A stretch of 37,395 nucleotides of DNA from an alpha proteobacterium SCGC AAA240-E13 (GCA_000504625.1 AZHR01000015.1:1-37395), one strand, 5' to 3'; positions 17,155 to 25,899 are shown, counted from the first letter of the stretch. Translations and numbers: made by a program. Notes: a model not told the origin generated them from the letters alone.

Positions 17155-19983
17155 TTAATTTCTCCTTTTAAGTTTTTTGCTAAAATCATTTAAACCGGTT
17201 GCATTTGAGCCTTTTATCATTAAAACATCATTATTATTGATAAAATTTTTTATTAAACCTCTAATATCGTTAATTGTATTTAATATTTTTCCCTTTTTAC
17301 TTTTTATTACAAATCTGTAAGTCTCCAATATTGATTTACCAATCACAAAAATTTTATCAATGTCACTATTATTGATATATTTGGCTATATTTTGGTGAAA
17401 AAGTTTGGTTTTTTTCCCTAACTCTAGCATATCTCCTATTAAAAGAATTTTTTTAGCATTTTTTTTATCTATAGTATTTAAATGATTTATAGCAAGCATC
17501 ATAGAATGTGGATTGGCATTATAGCTTTCATCAAATAAATAAAAATTTTTGTTAAACACACTAACTTTACTGATATCTCCACGCCCTTGTGGAATTTTAA
17601 AATTCATAAATATATTTTTTTTATTCGATATATCTAAATTTAAAACAAATGTAATTAGACATGTTGAAAGAAAATTTTGAATATATGTACTATTGCTATA
17701 GCTGGTATTAAACCGATAGTTTTTATTATTATACGAAACTACTGCTTCATAAATATTGTTAACTTTTTTTATATTTTTTAAATGCAAATCAGCATTTCTA
17801 TTTAAACCAAAAGATTTAATTTGAATATTGTTGTTTTGAGCTTTATGAAAAATATAATTGAAAAATTTATCATCTCTATTCAAAATTAGAGTCCCTCCAG
17901 GAATTAAATGATTTATAATTTCACTTTTAGTCTCTGCAATTTCTTTTATATTTTTGAAATTCTCTAAATGTGCAGAAGAAATATTGGTTATAATAGCAAC
18001 ATTCGGTTTTAATATTTTTGAAAGTGCATTGATTTCACCTTTTTTATTCATGCCTAACTCAAACACTCCAAAATCGGATCTTTCTTTCATATTAGATAAA
18101 CTTAGAGGAACGCCATAATGATTGTTAAATGAATACTGTGAATATGAAGTGTGACCAAATTTTTTTAGAATAAAGGTTGTCATATCTTTTAACGTTGTTT
18201 TCCCAGAACTTCCTGTAATTCCAATAATTTTAGCACTAGTGTGTTGTCTTGTTACATTGGCAAGATCATTAAGTGCAATTAATGTATTTGGTACTTGAAT
18301 CAATTTTTTTAAATTTATTCCCTTTATTGGTTTCTGAACAACAGCTCTTGTAGCTCCTTTTGCAAAGGCTTCTTTAACAAAATCATGCCCATCTTTTTTT
18401 TTTCCTTTGATAGCAAAAAATAAAGATTTTGAAGAAGTTTTTTTTGAATCTATGCAAACATCTTTAAAATTAAAACAATTATGATTTGCAAATGTTTTAG
18501 ATGCAATGCTTAAATACCATTTATTACTTTCGGTTTGTTTTTTTTTAAATTTTAAAAAATTTTTAATTACTTTCTCGTCTGAAAAACGAATTTTTTTTGA
18601 GCCAAAATCTTGATATTGTTCATGACCTTTACCAGCTACTAGCAGGATTTCGTTATAACCAAGTTCCTGAATTGCCGTATGAATTGCAAGTTTCCTATTT
18701 TCTATTTCATTAAAATCTATTTTAATTCCTTTTATTATTGATTGTCTTATGTCTTTTGGATTTTCATATCTAGGATTATCATTTGTTAGATAAATTTTTT
18801 TACAATACTTGCTTGCTATATTACCCATAATAGATCTTTTACCTTTGTCTCGATCTCCCCCACAACCAAAAACAATAAAAATATTTTTATTAAATTGAAA
18901 TTTTAAATTTTGTAAGACTCTTTCTAAAGCATCTGGTGTATGAGCAAAATCAACGAATATTCTTGAATGATTTTTCAATTTTTTGATGCAATCAAATCTA
19001 CCTTTTGCGGGTCTAACATATTTTACTTTGCTTAACGATTTCTTAATACTTAGGCCACATTTTTCTGCCAAGAGAATAGCAAAAAACAAGTTTTTAATTT
19101 GATATTGTCCATATAGATAAGTTTGAAACTTATATATTTTGTTCTTATAAAAAAATTCAACTTCCTGAAAATTATTCTTAAGTTTTTGACTTAATATTTT
19201 TAAGTTACCACAATTATAACCAATGGAATTAATTTTGATTTTTTTTTTTTTACCTATTTTTTCTAATTTTTTTAAAAAGGTATTAGTTATATCTGTAATA
19301 CAGCATGTTTTTGGAGGTAACAAATTGCTAAATAAATAAAGTTTTGAATTTAAATAACGACTCATATTTTTGTGATAATCCAAATGATCTCTACTTAAAT
19401 TAGTAAATGCTGCAGCATTAAAATTAATATATTCTAGTCTTTTTTGATCAAGACCATGACTAGATGCTTCTAATATCACAACATCAATTTTTTTTTTTTT
19501 AAATTCAGAAAGATTTTTGTGTAGATACAGTGAATCTGGTGATGTTAGTTGAGTTGTTTTTTTATATAAATTTGTTTCTACACCTAAAGTACCTATCGAA
19601 CCGGCCAGTATTCCGTTTAATTTAAATAATTGAAAAAAAAAATTAGCAACTGAAGTTTTGCCGTTAGTGCCAGTTACCGCAACAATAGATATAGGTTTTT
19701 TTTTATAAAAATTTGAACAAGATTCTGATAAACTTTTTCTTACGTCATGTACTTTTAATATGGGAATTTTAGAATTATTAAATTTAATTCTTTTATTACC
19801 AACAACTATTGATACACCTTTTGAGATTGCATCTTGAATAAATTTTGTTCCCGATGTTTTGTTTCCATCAATTGCAAAAAAAATATCATTTCTTTTTGCT
19901 TTTCTACTATCGAAACAGATACCATTTACATATATTTTTCGATATTGCTTTCCTACGGATTTAAGTAGCTCGCCTAAAAACAT
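17155..19983 (-). CDS. murEF: Fused MurE-MurF: meso-DAP and D-Ala-D-Ala adding ligases in one polypeptide
   Basis: A single 942-residue ORF with two complete Mur ligases in series. MurE half (about 1-480): FDSRKAKRNDIFFAIDG, P-loop VAVTGTNGKT (102-110), TSPDSLYL, EASSHGLDQ, FVDFAHTPDALE, and DNPR at 402-405, the signature for meso-diaminopimelate rather than lysine. MurF half (about 487-942): a second substrate domain IDSKKTSSKSLFFAIKG, P-loop GITGSSGKTT (588-597), FNNHYGVPLSLSNM, ELGMNKKGEI, FDESYNANPHSM, LLIGDMLELG and the end VLMIKGSNATG. The junction (475-490) is a short Lys-rich linker with no stop, so this is not an annotation merge. The start abuts the ftsI stop. MurE-MurF fusions are known in other bacteria (for example Bordetella); here it would hand the tripeptide directly to the MurF site. 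Confidence 0.95.
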   Translation of the reverse strand: MFLGELLKSVGKQYRKIYVNGICFDSRKAKRNDIFFAIDGNKTSGTKFIQDAISKGVSIVVGNKRIKFNNSKIPILKVHDVRKSLSESCSNFYKKKPISIVAVTGTNGKTSVANFFFQLFKLNGILAGSIGTLGVETNLYKKTTQLTSPDSLYLHKNLSEFKKKKIDVVILEASSHGLDQKRLEYINFNAAAFTNLSRDHLDYHKNMSRYLNSKLYLFSNLLPPKTCCITDITNTFLKKLEKIGKKKKIKINSIGYNCGNLKILSQKLKNNFQEVEFFYKNKIYKFQTYLYGQYQIKNLFFAILLAEKCGLSIKKSLSKVKYVRPAKGRFDCIKKLKNHSRIFVDFAHTPDALERVLQNLKFQFNKNIFIVFGCGGDRDKGKRSIMGNIASKYCKKIYLTNDNPRYENPKDIRQSIIKGIKIDFNEIENRKLAIHTAIQELGYNEILLVAGKGHEQYQDFGSKKIRFSDEKVIKNFLKFKKKQTESNKWYLSIASKTFANHNCFNFKDVCIDSKKTSSKSLFFAIKGKKKDGHDFVKEAFAKGATRAVVQKPIKGINLKKLIQVPNTLIALNDLANVTRQHTSAKIIGITGSSGKTTLKDMTTFILKKFGHTSYSQYSFNNHYGVPLSLSNMKERSDFGVFELGMNKKGEINALSKILKPNVAIITNISSAHLENFKNIKEIAETKSEIINHLIPGGTLILNRDDKFFNYIFHKAQNNNIQIKSFGLNRNADLHLKNIKKVNNIYEAVVSYNNKNYRFNTSYSNSTYIQNFLSTCLITFVLNLDISNKKNIFMNFKIPQGRGDISKVSVFNKNFYLFDESYNANPHSMMLAINHLNTIDKKNAKKILLIGDMLELGKKTKLFHQNIAKYINNSDIDKIFVIGKSILETYRFVIKSKKGKILNTINDIRGLIKNFINNNDVLMIKGSNATGLNDFSKKLKRRN

Positions 19984-21723
19984 TTAAAATTTATTGGAAG
20001 CTTGTAAATTATTTGTGGCTAAAATTGGACCTATTTTTTCAATAATATTACCTGCTACGATAACTGTATTCCATCCAGAAGTATTACGTGTTTCTCCTGT
20101 GAGTTTATATCCGCTTGAGAATTCATAAACAAAATCTGGAGCAGACTTTGGTTCATCTAACATTACAAGTAACACATATATTGGCTTGCTGATTGGAAAC
20201 AAAGATACAAAAGTATTTATTTTTTTTTCTTTACTATAAACTCCATTAATTGCTTTAGGTGCTGTACCCGTTTTGCCTCCTATATCATATCCCTTTTTAT
20301 CAGCAAATGATGCTGTTCCTTTTTTATTTGAAACTACCTTTCTTAACATTGAATTAATTATATTGCTTGTTTTTGATGATATAATTTTTTTTTTATTTTG
20401 TAATTGGCCGTTTTTATTGATCAAAATAGTTGGATTTATTTTGTATCCACCATTACCAATAATTGCATAAGCTTTTGCAAGTTGTAAAGGTGTAGTAGTT
20501 ATTCCATGTCCAAATGATGCAGTTTCAAGTGTGCATTTTTTCCATTTAAATGGAATTGGTGTACCTACTTCTTCTAACTCAAAGTTAATTTTTTCAAAAA
20601 GTTCTAAAGAATTTAGAAAATCTCTATAATTTTTGACACCAATTTTTTGCGCTACTCTAATTGCACCAATATTGGATGATCTAACTAAAATTTCTTCAGC
20701 GGTTAAATCTTTTGGTAATTTATCATGCTCTGAAATCGGCATTCCTCCACAAATTATTTGGCTTTTTAAATCATTAAATATTGTATTTGGATTTATCAAT
20801 TTAGATTCTAAAGCTGCGGCAATAGTAAATGTTTTGAAAACCGAACCTAATTCATAAACTCCTTTTGTAATTTTATTTAAATAAATTGGATCGTTTATAT
20901 TCATTCTCTCATTTAAATTAAAATCAGGAAGTGAGACTAAAGATAAAATTTCACCATTATTAATGTTCATAAGCAATGCTGCACTACCTAACGTTTGAAA
21001 TATTTTATTTCCGACTATTAATTCTTCTCTAATAATGTGCTGTAAATTGGAATCTAATGATAAAATTAGTGGACTTTTAGAGTGTGTTAATTGTTGATTA
21101 AATGACTTTTCTAATCCTGATATACCTAAATTATCATCATCTATTTGACCCAATACATGACTAAAAAGAGATTCCTGAGGATACACTCTAAACTGTTTTT
21201 TATTTAAAACAATAGATTTATCTCCCAACAACCATAATTGTTCCCATTCTGATTTATTTAATCTTTTTTTTAAATAAAAAAACTTTTTTTTTTCTATTTT
21301 TTTTTCAATCGTGTTTACGTTTATATTTGGAAAAATCAATCTCAAATTAATTAATAGTCTGCCTTTATTATTAATCAACTGAGGTCTAATTGCCGCTGAA
21401 TACAATTGCACATTTCTAGCTAATAAATTATTATTTCTATCTACAATATCTTGTCTATTTAACACTGATGTTGGGATCAATTTATTTGTGAAATAGTTGT
21501 CTTTTTTTATTAAAGCCAAATAAATGATTTTGGATCCAAATACTAAACCAACAAATAGAAAAATAAAAAAAATAAACGATACTCTGTTTAAAGAAATTTT
21601 AACTTTGGGATATTTTGACTGTCCTTTATACTCTTGGCTTTCATAATCTTCAAAGTAAAAACCCCTGCTTCTCCAAAGAGGATGATTGCCTAGATTATTT
21701 TTTTTTCCTTTTTTTTTTTTCAT
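19984..21723 (-). CDS. ftsI: Septal peptidoglycan transpeptidase FtsI (PBP3)
   Basis: Class B penicillin-binding protein that crosslinks septal peptidoglycan with FtsW. Seen: Lys-rich cytoplasmic N-terminus (MKKKKGKKNN), one membrane anchor (about 48-71), the pedestal (DIVDRNNNLLARN), then the transpeptidase domain with SVFK (Ser294/Lys297), SSN (349-351) and KTG (from 484, GGKTGTAPK). Length 579 is normal. Upstream is ftsL, downstream the stop abuts murE-murF. All three active-site motifs are intact. Confidence 0.96.
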   Translation of the reverse strand: MKKKKGKKNNLGNHPLWRSRGFYFEDYESQEYKGQSKYPKVKISLNRVSFIFFIFLFVGLVFGSKIIYLALIKKDNYFTNKLIPTSVLNRQDIVDRNNNLLARNVQLYSAAIRPQLINNKGRLLINLRLIFPNINVNTIEKKIEKKKFFYLKKRLNKSEWEQLWLLGDKSIVLNKKQFRVYPQESLFSHVLGQIDDDNLGISGLEKSFNQQLTHSKSPLILSLDSNLQHIIREELIVGNKIFQTLGSAALLMNINNGEILSLVSLPDFNLNERMNINDPIYLNKITKGVYELGSVFKTFTIAAALESKLINPNTIFNDLKSQIICGGMPISEHDKLPKDLTAEEILVRSSNIGAIRVAQKIGVKNYRDFLNSLELFEKINFELEEVGTPIPFKWKKCTLETASFGHGITTTPLQLAKAYAIIGNGGYKINPTILINKNGQLQNKKKIISSKTSNIINSMLRKVVSNKKGTASFADKKGYDIGGKTGTAPKAINGVYSKEKKINTFVSLFPISKPIYVLLVMLDEPKSAPDFVYEFSSGYKLTGETRNTSGWNTVIVAGNIIEKIGPILATNNLQASNKF

Positions 21724-21729
21724 AAAAAA

Positions 21730-22275
21730 TTACTTTAATGGCACTATAGGGATACCAAAGATTGCCTTAATCATTTGTAGTACTGTCCATTTTTTGGTTT
21801 TTTCTGAATCAATTATATTTTGAGATTTACTTTTTTTTTTATTATTGATTTCTTTTTTAATAAATAACTGTTTATAGTTAATTTCTTTTGCAATATATGA
21901 ATCTTTATTAATTGTTTTTTTAATATATGAATCTTTATTAATTGTTTTTTTTAAGACTAATTGATCAAAATCCTCATGTTTCATTGGCTTATTTAAGTTG
22001 AATGAATCATTTTTTTGTACATTTAAATGATCAATTTGGTAACTTTTATAATATGAAAAATATTCATCGAGGAAATTGCTCGCCAAAAACGATATATTCT
22101 TAGGTGTTGTTAAATACTCATAATCTAAAGTTGCTTCAGCTATGTTGGAATTTAAAACAATTATTTCATTATTTAATTTTGTTAATTCTTTTTCTAATAA
22201 TCTACTTTTGTTTTTTATAAAAGAAGTTACAATTAAGCCTGAAATCAAGATCATTAATATTAATATATTTCTCAT
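21730..22275 (-). CDS. ftsL: FtsL-like divisome protein with an extended repeat-bearing tail
   Basis: Small bitopic protein in the ftsL position (between rsmH and ftsI). Seen: N-terminal membrane segment (about 3-18, ILILMILISGLIVTSF), a leucine-rich coiled coil (SRLLEKELTKLNNEIIVLNS), and YEYLTTPKNISFLASNFL, which resembles the post-coil segment of alphaproteobacterial FtsL. The C-terminal part (about 90-181) is charged, low-complexity and includes a perfect 10-residue tandem duplication (KKTINKDSYI twice). At 181 residues it is longer than classical FtsL (about 120). The ATG overlaps the rsmH stop by 4 nt. Assignment rests on position and topology more than on sequence. Confidence 0.75.
   Translation of the reverse strand: MRNILILMILISGLIVTSFIKNKSRLLEKELTKLNNEIIVLNSNIAEATLDYEYLTTPKNISFLASNFLDEYFSYYKSYQIDHLNVQKNDSFNLNKPMKHEDFDQLVLKKTINKDSYIKKTINKDSYIAKEINYKQLFIKKEINNKKKSKSQNIIDSEKTKKWTVLQMIKAIFGIPIVPLK
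21892..21951. repeat. Perfect 30-bp tandem duplication inside ftsL
   Basis: Two identical 30-bp units (21892-21921 and 21922-21951) lie head to tail and encode ten residues each in frame. Adjacent residues (AKEINYKQLFIKKEINN) look like more diverged units of the same kind. Identical units suggest a recent slippage or duplication event that kept the frame. Confidence 0.9.
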
Positions 22276-23294
22276 AAGTACGAGCCTATTCTTTCTATCT
22301 CCAAATAATGTTTAAATTTTTCTGTTAATTCTTTAGGGAAAAAAAATTTTTTGTTGTTTCTTAATCCATAACGTAGTTTTGCTGACCTAGAAGGAAAATT
22401 GATCAATACTTCTTTTTCTGATGGACTTATAATTTTTTTTGTTGGACAATCGAAAAGTCTTATATCTGTCTTATTCAATTTTGGTAAATATCTTGAAGGA
22501 TTATTACTTTTTTCAGAATATGTTCTAAAAAAATATTTTACTATTTTATCTTCTAGTGAATGAAAACTGATCACAATTAATATAGCTCCTGGATTTAATA
22601 ATTTTGTTGCTTCAATAAGTCCTTTAATTAATTCACTTACTTCACTGTTTACAAAAATTCTTATTGCCTGAAGCGATTTTGTAGCAACATTTTTTTTGGT
22701 AAAATTATTATTTTTCTTAATACTTTTTATTATTTTTATAAAATCATTCGTGTCTAATATTCTTTTATTTTTTCTTACCTTAATTACCTGAAAAGCTATT
22801 TTTCTATGATCCTTTTCTTCCCCAAAATATTTGAGTATTGTTGAAATTTCACTTTCATCTAACTTATTTAATACATCATGTGCACTAAATCTGTTGATGC
22901 CCATTCTCATGTCAAGTGGACCCTTTGATTCAAATGAAAAACCTCTGTCTAAATTTTTTACTTGCATTAATGAAAATCCAAGATCAAAAATAATAGCCTT
23001 AATACTTATGTCATTTTTTATATGTGCACCCAAATTACTGAATTTTTCGCTATAAAATTTAAATCTATCTCCGTACTTTTTTTTTAAGGACTTGGAAAAA
23101 TGATTGACTGATAGATCTCGATCCAGAGCAATTATCTTTGTGTTAGGATATTTTAATATTGCTTTTGAATATCCACCAGCACCAAAAGTACAATCAATAA
23201 AGGTGCCACCATGTTGAGGGGTAATAATGCTTAAGATCTGGTCTAGCATCACGGGAAAGTGATTTATTTTTTCCAGTGACATGGTGGCATTCAT
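22272..23294 (-). CDS. rsmH: 16S rRNA (cytosine-1402-N4)-methyltransferase RsmH (MraW)
   Basis: SAM-dependent methyltransferase modifying C1402 of 16S rRNA in the P site. Seen: HFPVMLDQILSIITPQ, SAM loop DCTFGAGGYSKAIL, LDRDLS, DLGFSLMQVKNLDRGFSF, GPLDMRMG, ATKSLQAIRIFVNSE and VISFHSLEDKIVKYFF. C-terminus ends with RSAKLRYGLR. Length 340 is slightly above the usual 310. Two ATGs (23294 and 23282, MSLEK) are possible; the second gives a start nearer to the family norm. It is normally the gene after mraZ, but here ftsZ lies between them. Confidence 0.95.
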   Translation of the reverse strand: MNATMSLEKINHFPVMLDQILSIITPQHGGTFIDCTFGAGGYSKAILKYPNTKIIALDRDLSVNHFSKSLKKKYGDRFKFYSEKFSNLGAHIKNDISIKAIIFDLGFSLMQVKNLDRGFSFESKGPLDMRMGINRFSAHDVLNKLDESEISTILKYFGEEKDHRKIAFQVIKVRKNKRILDTNDFIKIIKSIKKNNNFTKKNVATKSLQAIRIFVNSEVSELIKGLIEATKLLNPGAILIVISFHSLEDKIVKYFFRTYSEKSNNPSRYLPKLNKTDIRLFDCPTKKIISPSEKEVLINFPSRSAKLRYGLRNNKKFFFPKELTEKFKHYLEIERIGSYL

Positions 23295-23318
23295 TATTAT
23301 TATTCAATTTTTCATTCA

Positions 23319-24776
23319 TTAATTTTTTTGTTTCCTCAAAAACGCCGGAATTTCATAGTTTTCTTCTTCATCTTCATTAATTAAACTTTCCGATTCTTTT
23401 TCGGGTTTTATTTCTTGTGTGAATGTATCAATGCTTTGATCTTCTGAAAACAATTGTGGTACATTTTCTGAATTTATTTCAGAATCTTCTTTTGTAAAAA
23501 TTTCATTTTCTTTCTGATTTTTTTCACTATCATTTGTTTCATTATTTTCAAAATAGGCAGCACTATCTAATGAAATTTCACCTACATACTGATCTTGTTG
23601 ATCCAAGTTTTCTTGTTCTTTTATTTCGCTCTCTTTCTGCGTTTCGTTATCCATTTTTAGTGCAGTAGCACCCTCTATTGTATTCGTGTTACCAAAATTA
23701 TTTGTTGATATAGGATTAATAGGTTGTGGAGTAATTGCGGGATTAGAATAGCCTGAACTTCTCCCATGAATTCTATGCACCATACTAATAACAGATTTTT
23801 CCTCTGGAGATATTCCATCCAAAGAAGTAGCAACAATTGACACTCTCATTTTACCATCTAAAGAGGTATCTGTTATAGAACCAATAATTACTTCGCATTC
23901 TGGATCGACTTCTGCTCTTACCTTATTTACAGCTTCTTCTACTTCAAAAAGTTTTAAATCTTTTCCACCAGTAATATTAACTAACAATCCCTTTGCACCT
24001 TTTAAAGAATATTCATCAATCAAAGGATTATTTAAAGCAAGTTCTGCTGAATGAGCTGCTCTCTTTTCCCCTTCGGCTTCTCCAGTTCCCATCATTGCTT
24101 TACCCATGCATTTCATAATACTTTCAACATCAGCAAAATCTAGATTGATAAGACCTGGTCTAACCATTAAATCGGTTATGCTTTGAACACCATGTTTCAA
24201 AACATTGTTAGACAATTCAAAAGATTCTTCAAAGGTGGTTTCTTCATTTGCTATTTTAAATAAGTTTTGATTAGGAATTACAATGATAGTATCGACGTAC
24301 TTTCTTATTTCTTCCAAACCATGATTAGCCCTTCGCATTCTGGTAGGACCTTCATATAAAAATGGTAGCGTGACAACTCCCACAGTCAAAATATTTAATT
24401 CTTTAGCTGCTCTAGCAATAACATGTGCTGCACCTGTTCCGGTACCACCTCCCATGCCAGCTGTTATAAAAACCATATTAGATCCTTGAAGATAATTTAT
24501 AATATCATTTAAAGATTCATCTGCGGCAGCTTGGCCAATATCTATTCTTGCTCCCGCACCCAGACCCCTTGTCAAATTTACCCCTATTTGAATCTTAGCT
24601 TTAGCTTTATTTTTTTTTAAATCTTGTGCATCCGTATTAACTGCAACAAATTCGACACCTTGTAATCCTGATTCAATCATTCCATTAATTGCGTTTCCAC
24701 CAGCTCCGCCAACTCCAAGAACCAATATTCTAGGATGTAATTCTTTAAGTTCTGCTACATCAATTTTTATTGTCAT
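23319..24776 (-). CDS. ftsZ: Cell division GTPase FtsZ
   Basis: Tubulin-like GTPase that forms the division ring. Seen: GVGGAGGNAINGMI, the tubulin signature GGGTGTG (about 109-115), synergy-loop region GEAEGEKRAAHSAELALNNPL, then a long acidic Glu/Asn/Gln-rich linker (about 325-470), and the C-terminal peptide YEIPAFLRKQ that binds FtsA and other partners. The 485 residues and this tail are typical of alphaproteobacteria. The gene lies second in the cluster, directly after mraZ, with the strongest ribosome site in the region (AGGAGGGG, 24779-24786, overlapping the mraZ stop). Its placement puts FtsZ under the MraZ-box promoter. Confidence 0.98.
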   Translation of the reverse strand: MTIKIDVAELKELHPRILVLGVGGAGGNAINGMIESGLQGVEFVAVNTDAQDLKKNKAKAKIQIGVNLTRGLGAGARIDIGQAAADESLNDIINYLQGSNMVFITAGMGGGTGTGAAHVIARAAKELNILTVGVVTLPFLYEGPTRMRRANHGLEEIRKYVDTIIVIPNQNLFKIANEETTFEESFELSNNVLKHGVQSITDLMVRPGLINLDFADVESIMKCMGKAMMGTGEAEGEKRAAHSAELALNNPLIDEYSLKGAKGLLVNITGGKDLKLFEVEEAVNKVRAEVDPECEVIIGSITDTSLDGKMRVSIVATSLDGISPEEKSVISMVHRIHGRSSGYSNPAITPQPINPISTNNFGNTNTIEGATALKMDNETQKESEIKEQENLDQQDQYVGEISLDSAAYFENNETNDSEKNQKENEIFTKEDSEINSENVPQLFSEDQSIDTFTQEIKPEKESESLINEDEEENYEIPAFLRKQKN

Positions 24777-24778
24777 TT

Positions 24779-24786
24779 CCCCTCCT
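24779..24786 (-). promoter_or_regulatory. Strong Shine-Dalgarno of ftsZ
   Basis: AGGAGGGG with 2 nt to the ATG at 24776; the core GGAGG is 4-6 nt from the start. It overlaps the mraZ stop codon. Most other genes in this cluster lack a recognisable site, so this one stands out and predicts high FtsZ output relative to neighbours. Confidence 0.75.
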
Positions 24787-25237
24787 AGTTAAATTGTTTT
24801 TCCCATTTTAAACTTGCTCTACTTAAATTAGCTTTTTTCCTGGCTTGTGTTTTGAATTTTTCAAATAGTTTAGGTTCCCATATTTGAAAAGTTTTTCCTT
24901 GCCCAACAAAAAGCATTGCCTCTTTTATCTTTGCATGTTCTAACAATTTATTAGGTATAGAAACTCGTCCTTCACTGTCAAAATGTAGATGCACACTGCC
25001 AGCCAAAACAGAGGTTGCAAAAATATCCCTTTTTTCTTCAAAAGGATTCAAGGCATCTATAGATTCTGAAAGTTTTTCTATTCTGTTTTGCGGACAAGCC
25101 TCGATTGAAGGATTATTAAACGAAGCATAACAAATTACTCCGTTGTATCCCATGCTACTTAAATAAGATCTAAAACTGGCTGGCACTGATACCCTCCCTT
25201 TTTTGTCTAGCTTGTTTTCGTGTGTTGATAGAAACAT
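24785..25237 (-). CDS. mraZ: Transcriptional regulator MraZ
   Basis: Ring-forming DNA-binding protein with two SpoVT/AbrB-like half-domains: LDKKGRVSVPASFRSYL near residues 9-26 and SEGRVSIPNKLLEHAKI near 85-105. It is known to repress its own dcw operon by binding TGGGN repeats; such repeats are present in the promoter at 25319-25343. Length 150 is normal. First gene of the cluster. The start is taken at the ATG giving MFLSTHENKLDKKG, which matches family N-termini; no good ribosome site precedes it, whereas an upstream out-of-frame ATG at 25307 has one. Confidence 0.95.
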   Translation of the reverse strand: MFLSTHENKLDKKGRVSVPASFRSYLSSMGYNGVICYASFNNPSIEACPQNRIEKLSESIDALNPFEEKRDIFATSVLAGSVHLHFDSEGRVSIPNKLLEHAKIKEAMLFVGQGKTFQIWEPKLFEKFKTQARKKANLSRASLKWEKQFN

Positions 25238-25307
25238 ATTTTTTTAAGTCAGCAGCACCTCGGAAAAAATCAACAATTAAAAACAGATTTAACCTTTTAA
25301 GTGCCAT
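25170..25307 (-). other. Possible 45-codon leader ORF overlapping the start of mraZ
   Basis: An ATG at 25307, preceded by a purine-rich GGGAGGGGAC that could pair with the anti-Shine-Dalgarno, opens a frame of 45 codons (MALKRLNLFLIVDFFRGAAD at its start). It ends inside mraZ in another frame. It begins about 20 nt after the predicted transcript start. It may tune mraZ initiation or be chance; the same G-rich stretch is next to the MraZ boxes. Confidence 0.22.
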
Positions 25308-25318
25308 GTCCCCTCCCT

Positions 25319-25343
25319 TGGGAATTCATGGGATCATATGGGT
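25319..25343. promoter_or_regulatory. MraZ operator: three TGGGN boxes at 10-bp period
   Basis: On the + strand TGGGA, TGGGA and TGGGT occur at 25319, 25329 and 25339, each separated by exactly 5 nt. This is the arrangement described for MraZ binding upstream of the E. coli mra promoter. The boxes cover the -10 element of the promoter just described, so bound MraZ should block RNA polymerase and repress the cluster including ftsZ. Confidence 0.85.
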
Positions 25344-25361
25344 TTTCAACTTATACGTCAA
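25333..25361 (-). promoter_or_regulatory. Sigma70-type promoter of the division/cell-wall cluster
   Basis: Reading the minus strand: -35 TTGACG (25361-25356), 17-nt spacer, -10 TATGAT (25338-25333). This matches the consensus at 5/6 and 5/6 with ideal spacing. Predicted start of the transcript is near 25326, leaving about 90 nt of leader before mraZ. It is the only convincing promoter seen for the minus-strand run down to ligA. Confidence 0.8.
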
Positions 25362-25530
25362 TACCTTAAAAAATGTGAAATTTTATAGAATTTATAGCAG
25401 AATTAGAGTTATGTAAAATTATAGTCGATGTAAAATCCAATTGAAAATGCAAAACGTAAAGCAATCCTATACAAATCATAAGCATAACATTATTAAAGGT
25501 ATAGATTAATTTACCGTTGATAACTTAATT

Positions 25531-25899
25531 TGCCAGATAGACTGTAAGCCGGGTTCTGTCATTTAAACTAGTCATTTATCTAGGCCAAAAGTCTTCTTTT
25601 GGCTCAAGCAACCAACCCTGATGGCTAACCAAAGACGATTTTTTGTTTTTAAAATTTAAAAACGTCGCCATCTCTATTTGGTCTTGCTCCCGGTGGGGTT
25701 TTCCATGCGTTTTTTGTTACCAAAAAACCGGTGTGCTCTTACCACACCTTTTCACCCTTGCCTTGATCAGGCGGTTCATTTTCTGTGGCACTATCCCTGA
25801 GGTCACCCTCGCCAGAAGTTATCTGGCACCGTGTCTTTGTAGAGCCCGGACTTTCCTCTTTTACACACATGTAAAAGCGACTGGTCATCTATCTGGTAC
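25531..25899 (-). ncRNA. rnpB: RNase P RNA (type A)
   Basis: Catalytic RNA of RNase P, which matures tRNA 5' ends. On the minus strand the conserved core runs in order: GAGGAAAGTCCGGGCTC, AGGGTGACCTC, AAGGGTGAAAAGGTG, GGTAAGAGCACACC, CCCCACCGGGAGCAAGACC, GGTTGCTTGAGCC, TGGCCTAGATAAATGAC and GACAGAACCCGGCTTACAG. The ends pair as P1: CCAGATAGA at 25888-25896 with TCTATCTGG at 25533-25541. About 365 nt long with an AT-rich P12-like insertion (near 25640-25665). A weak promoter (TTGATT, 16 nt, TATTCT) could lie in the tail of the amidase gene upstream. No clear terminator is seen before the mraZ promoter. Confidence 0.95.

Noticed and set aside
25362..25530. CRISPR or other repeat array between mraZ promoter and rnpB
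   Set aside because: Read by eye on both strands, the stretch is AT-rich with no regularly spaced repeats and no supportable gene.
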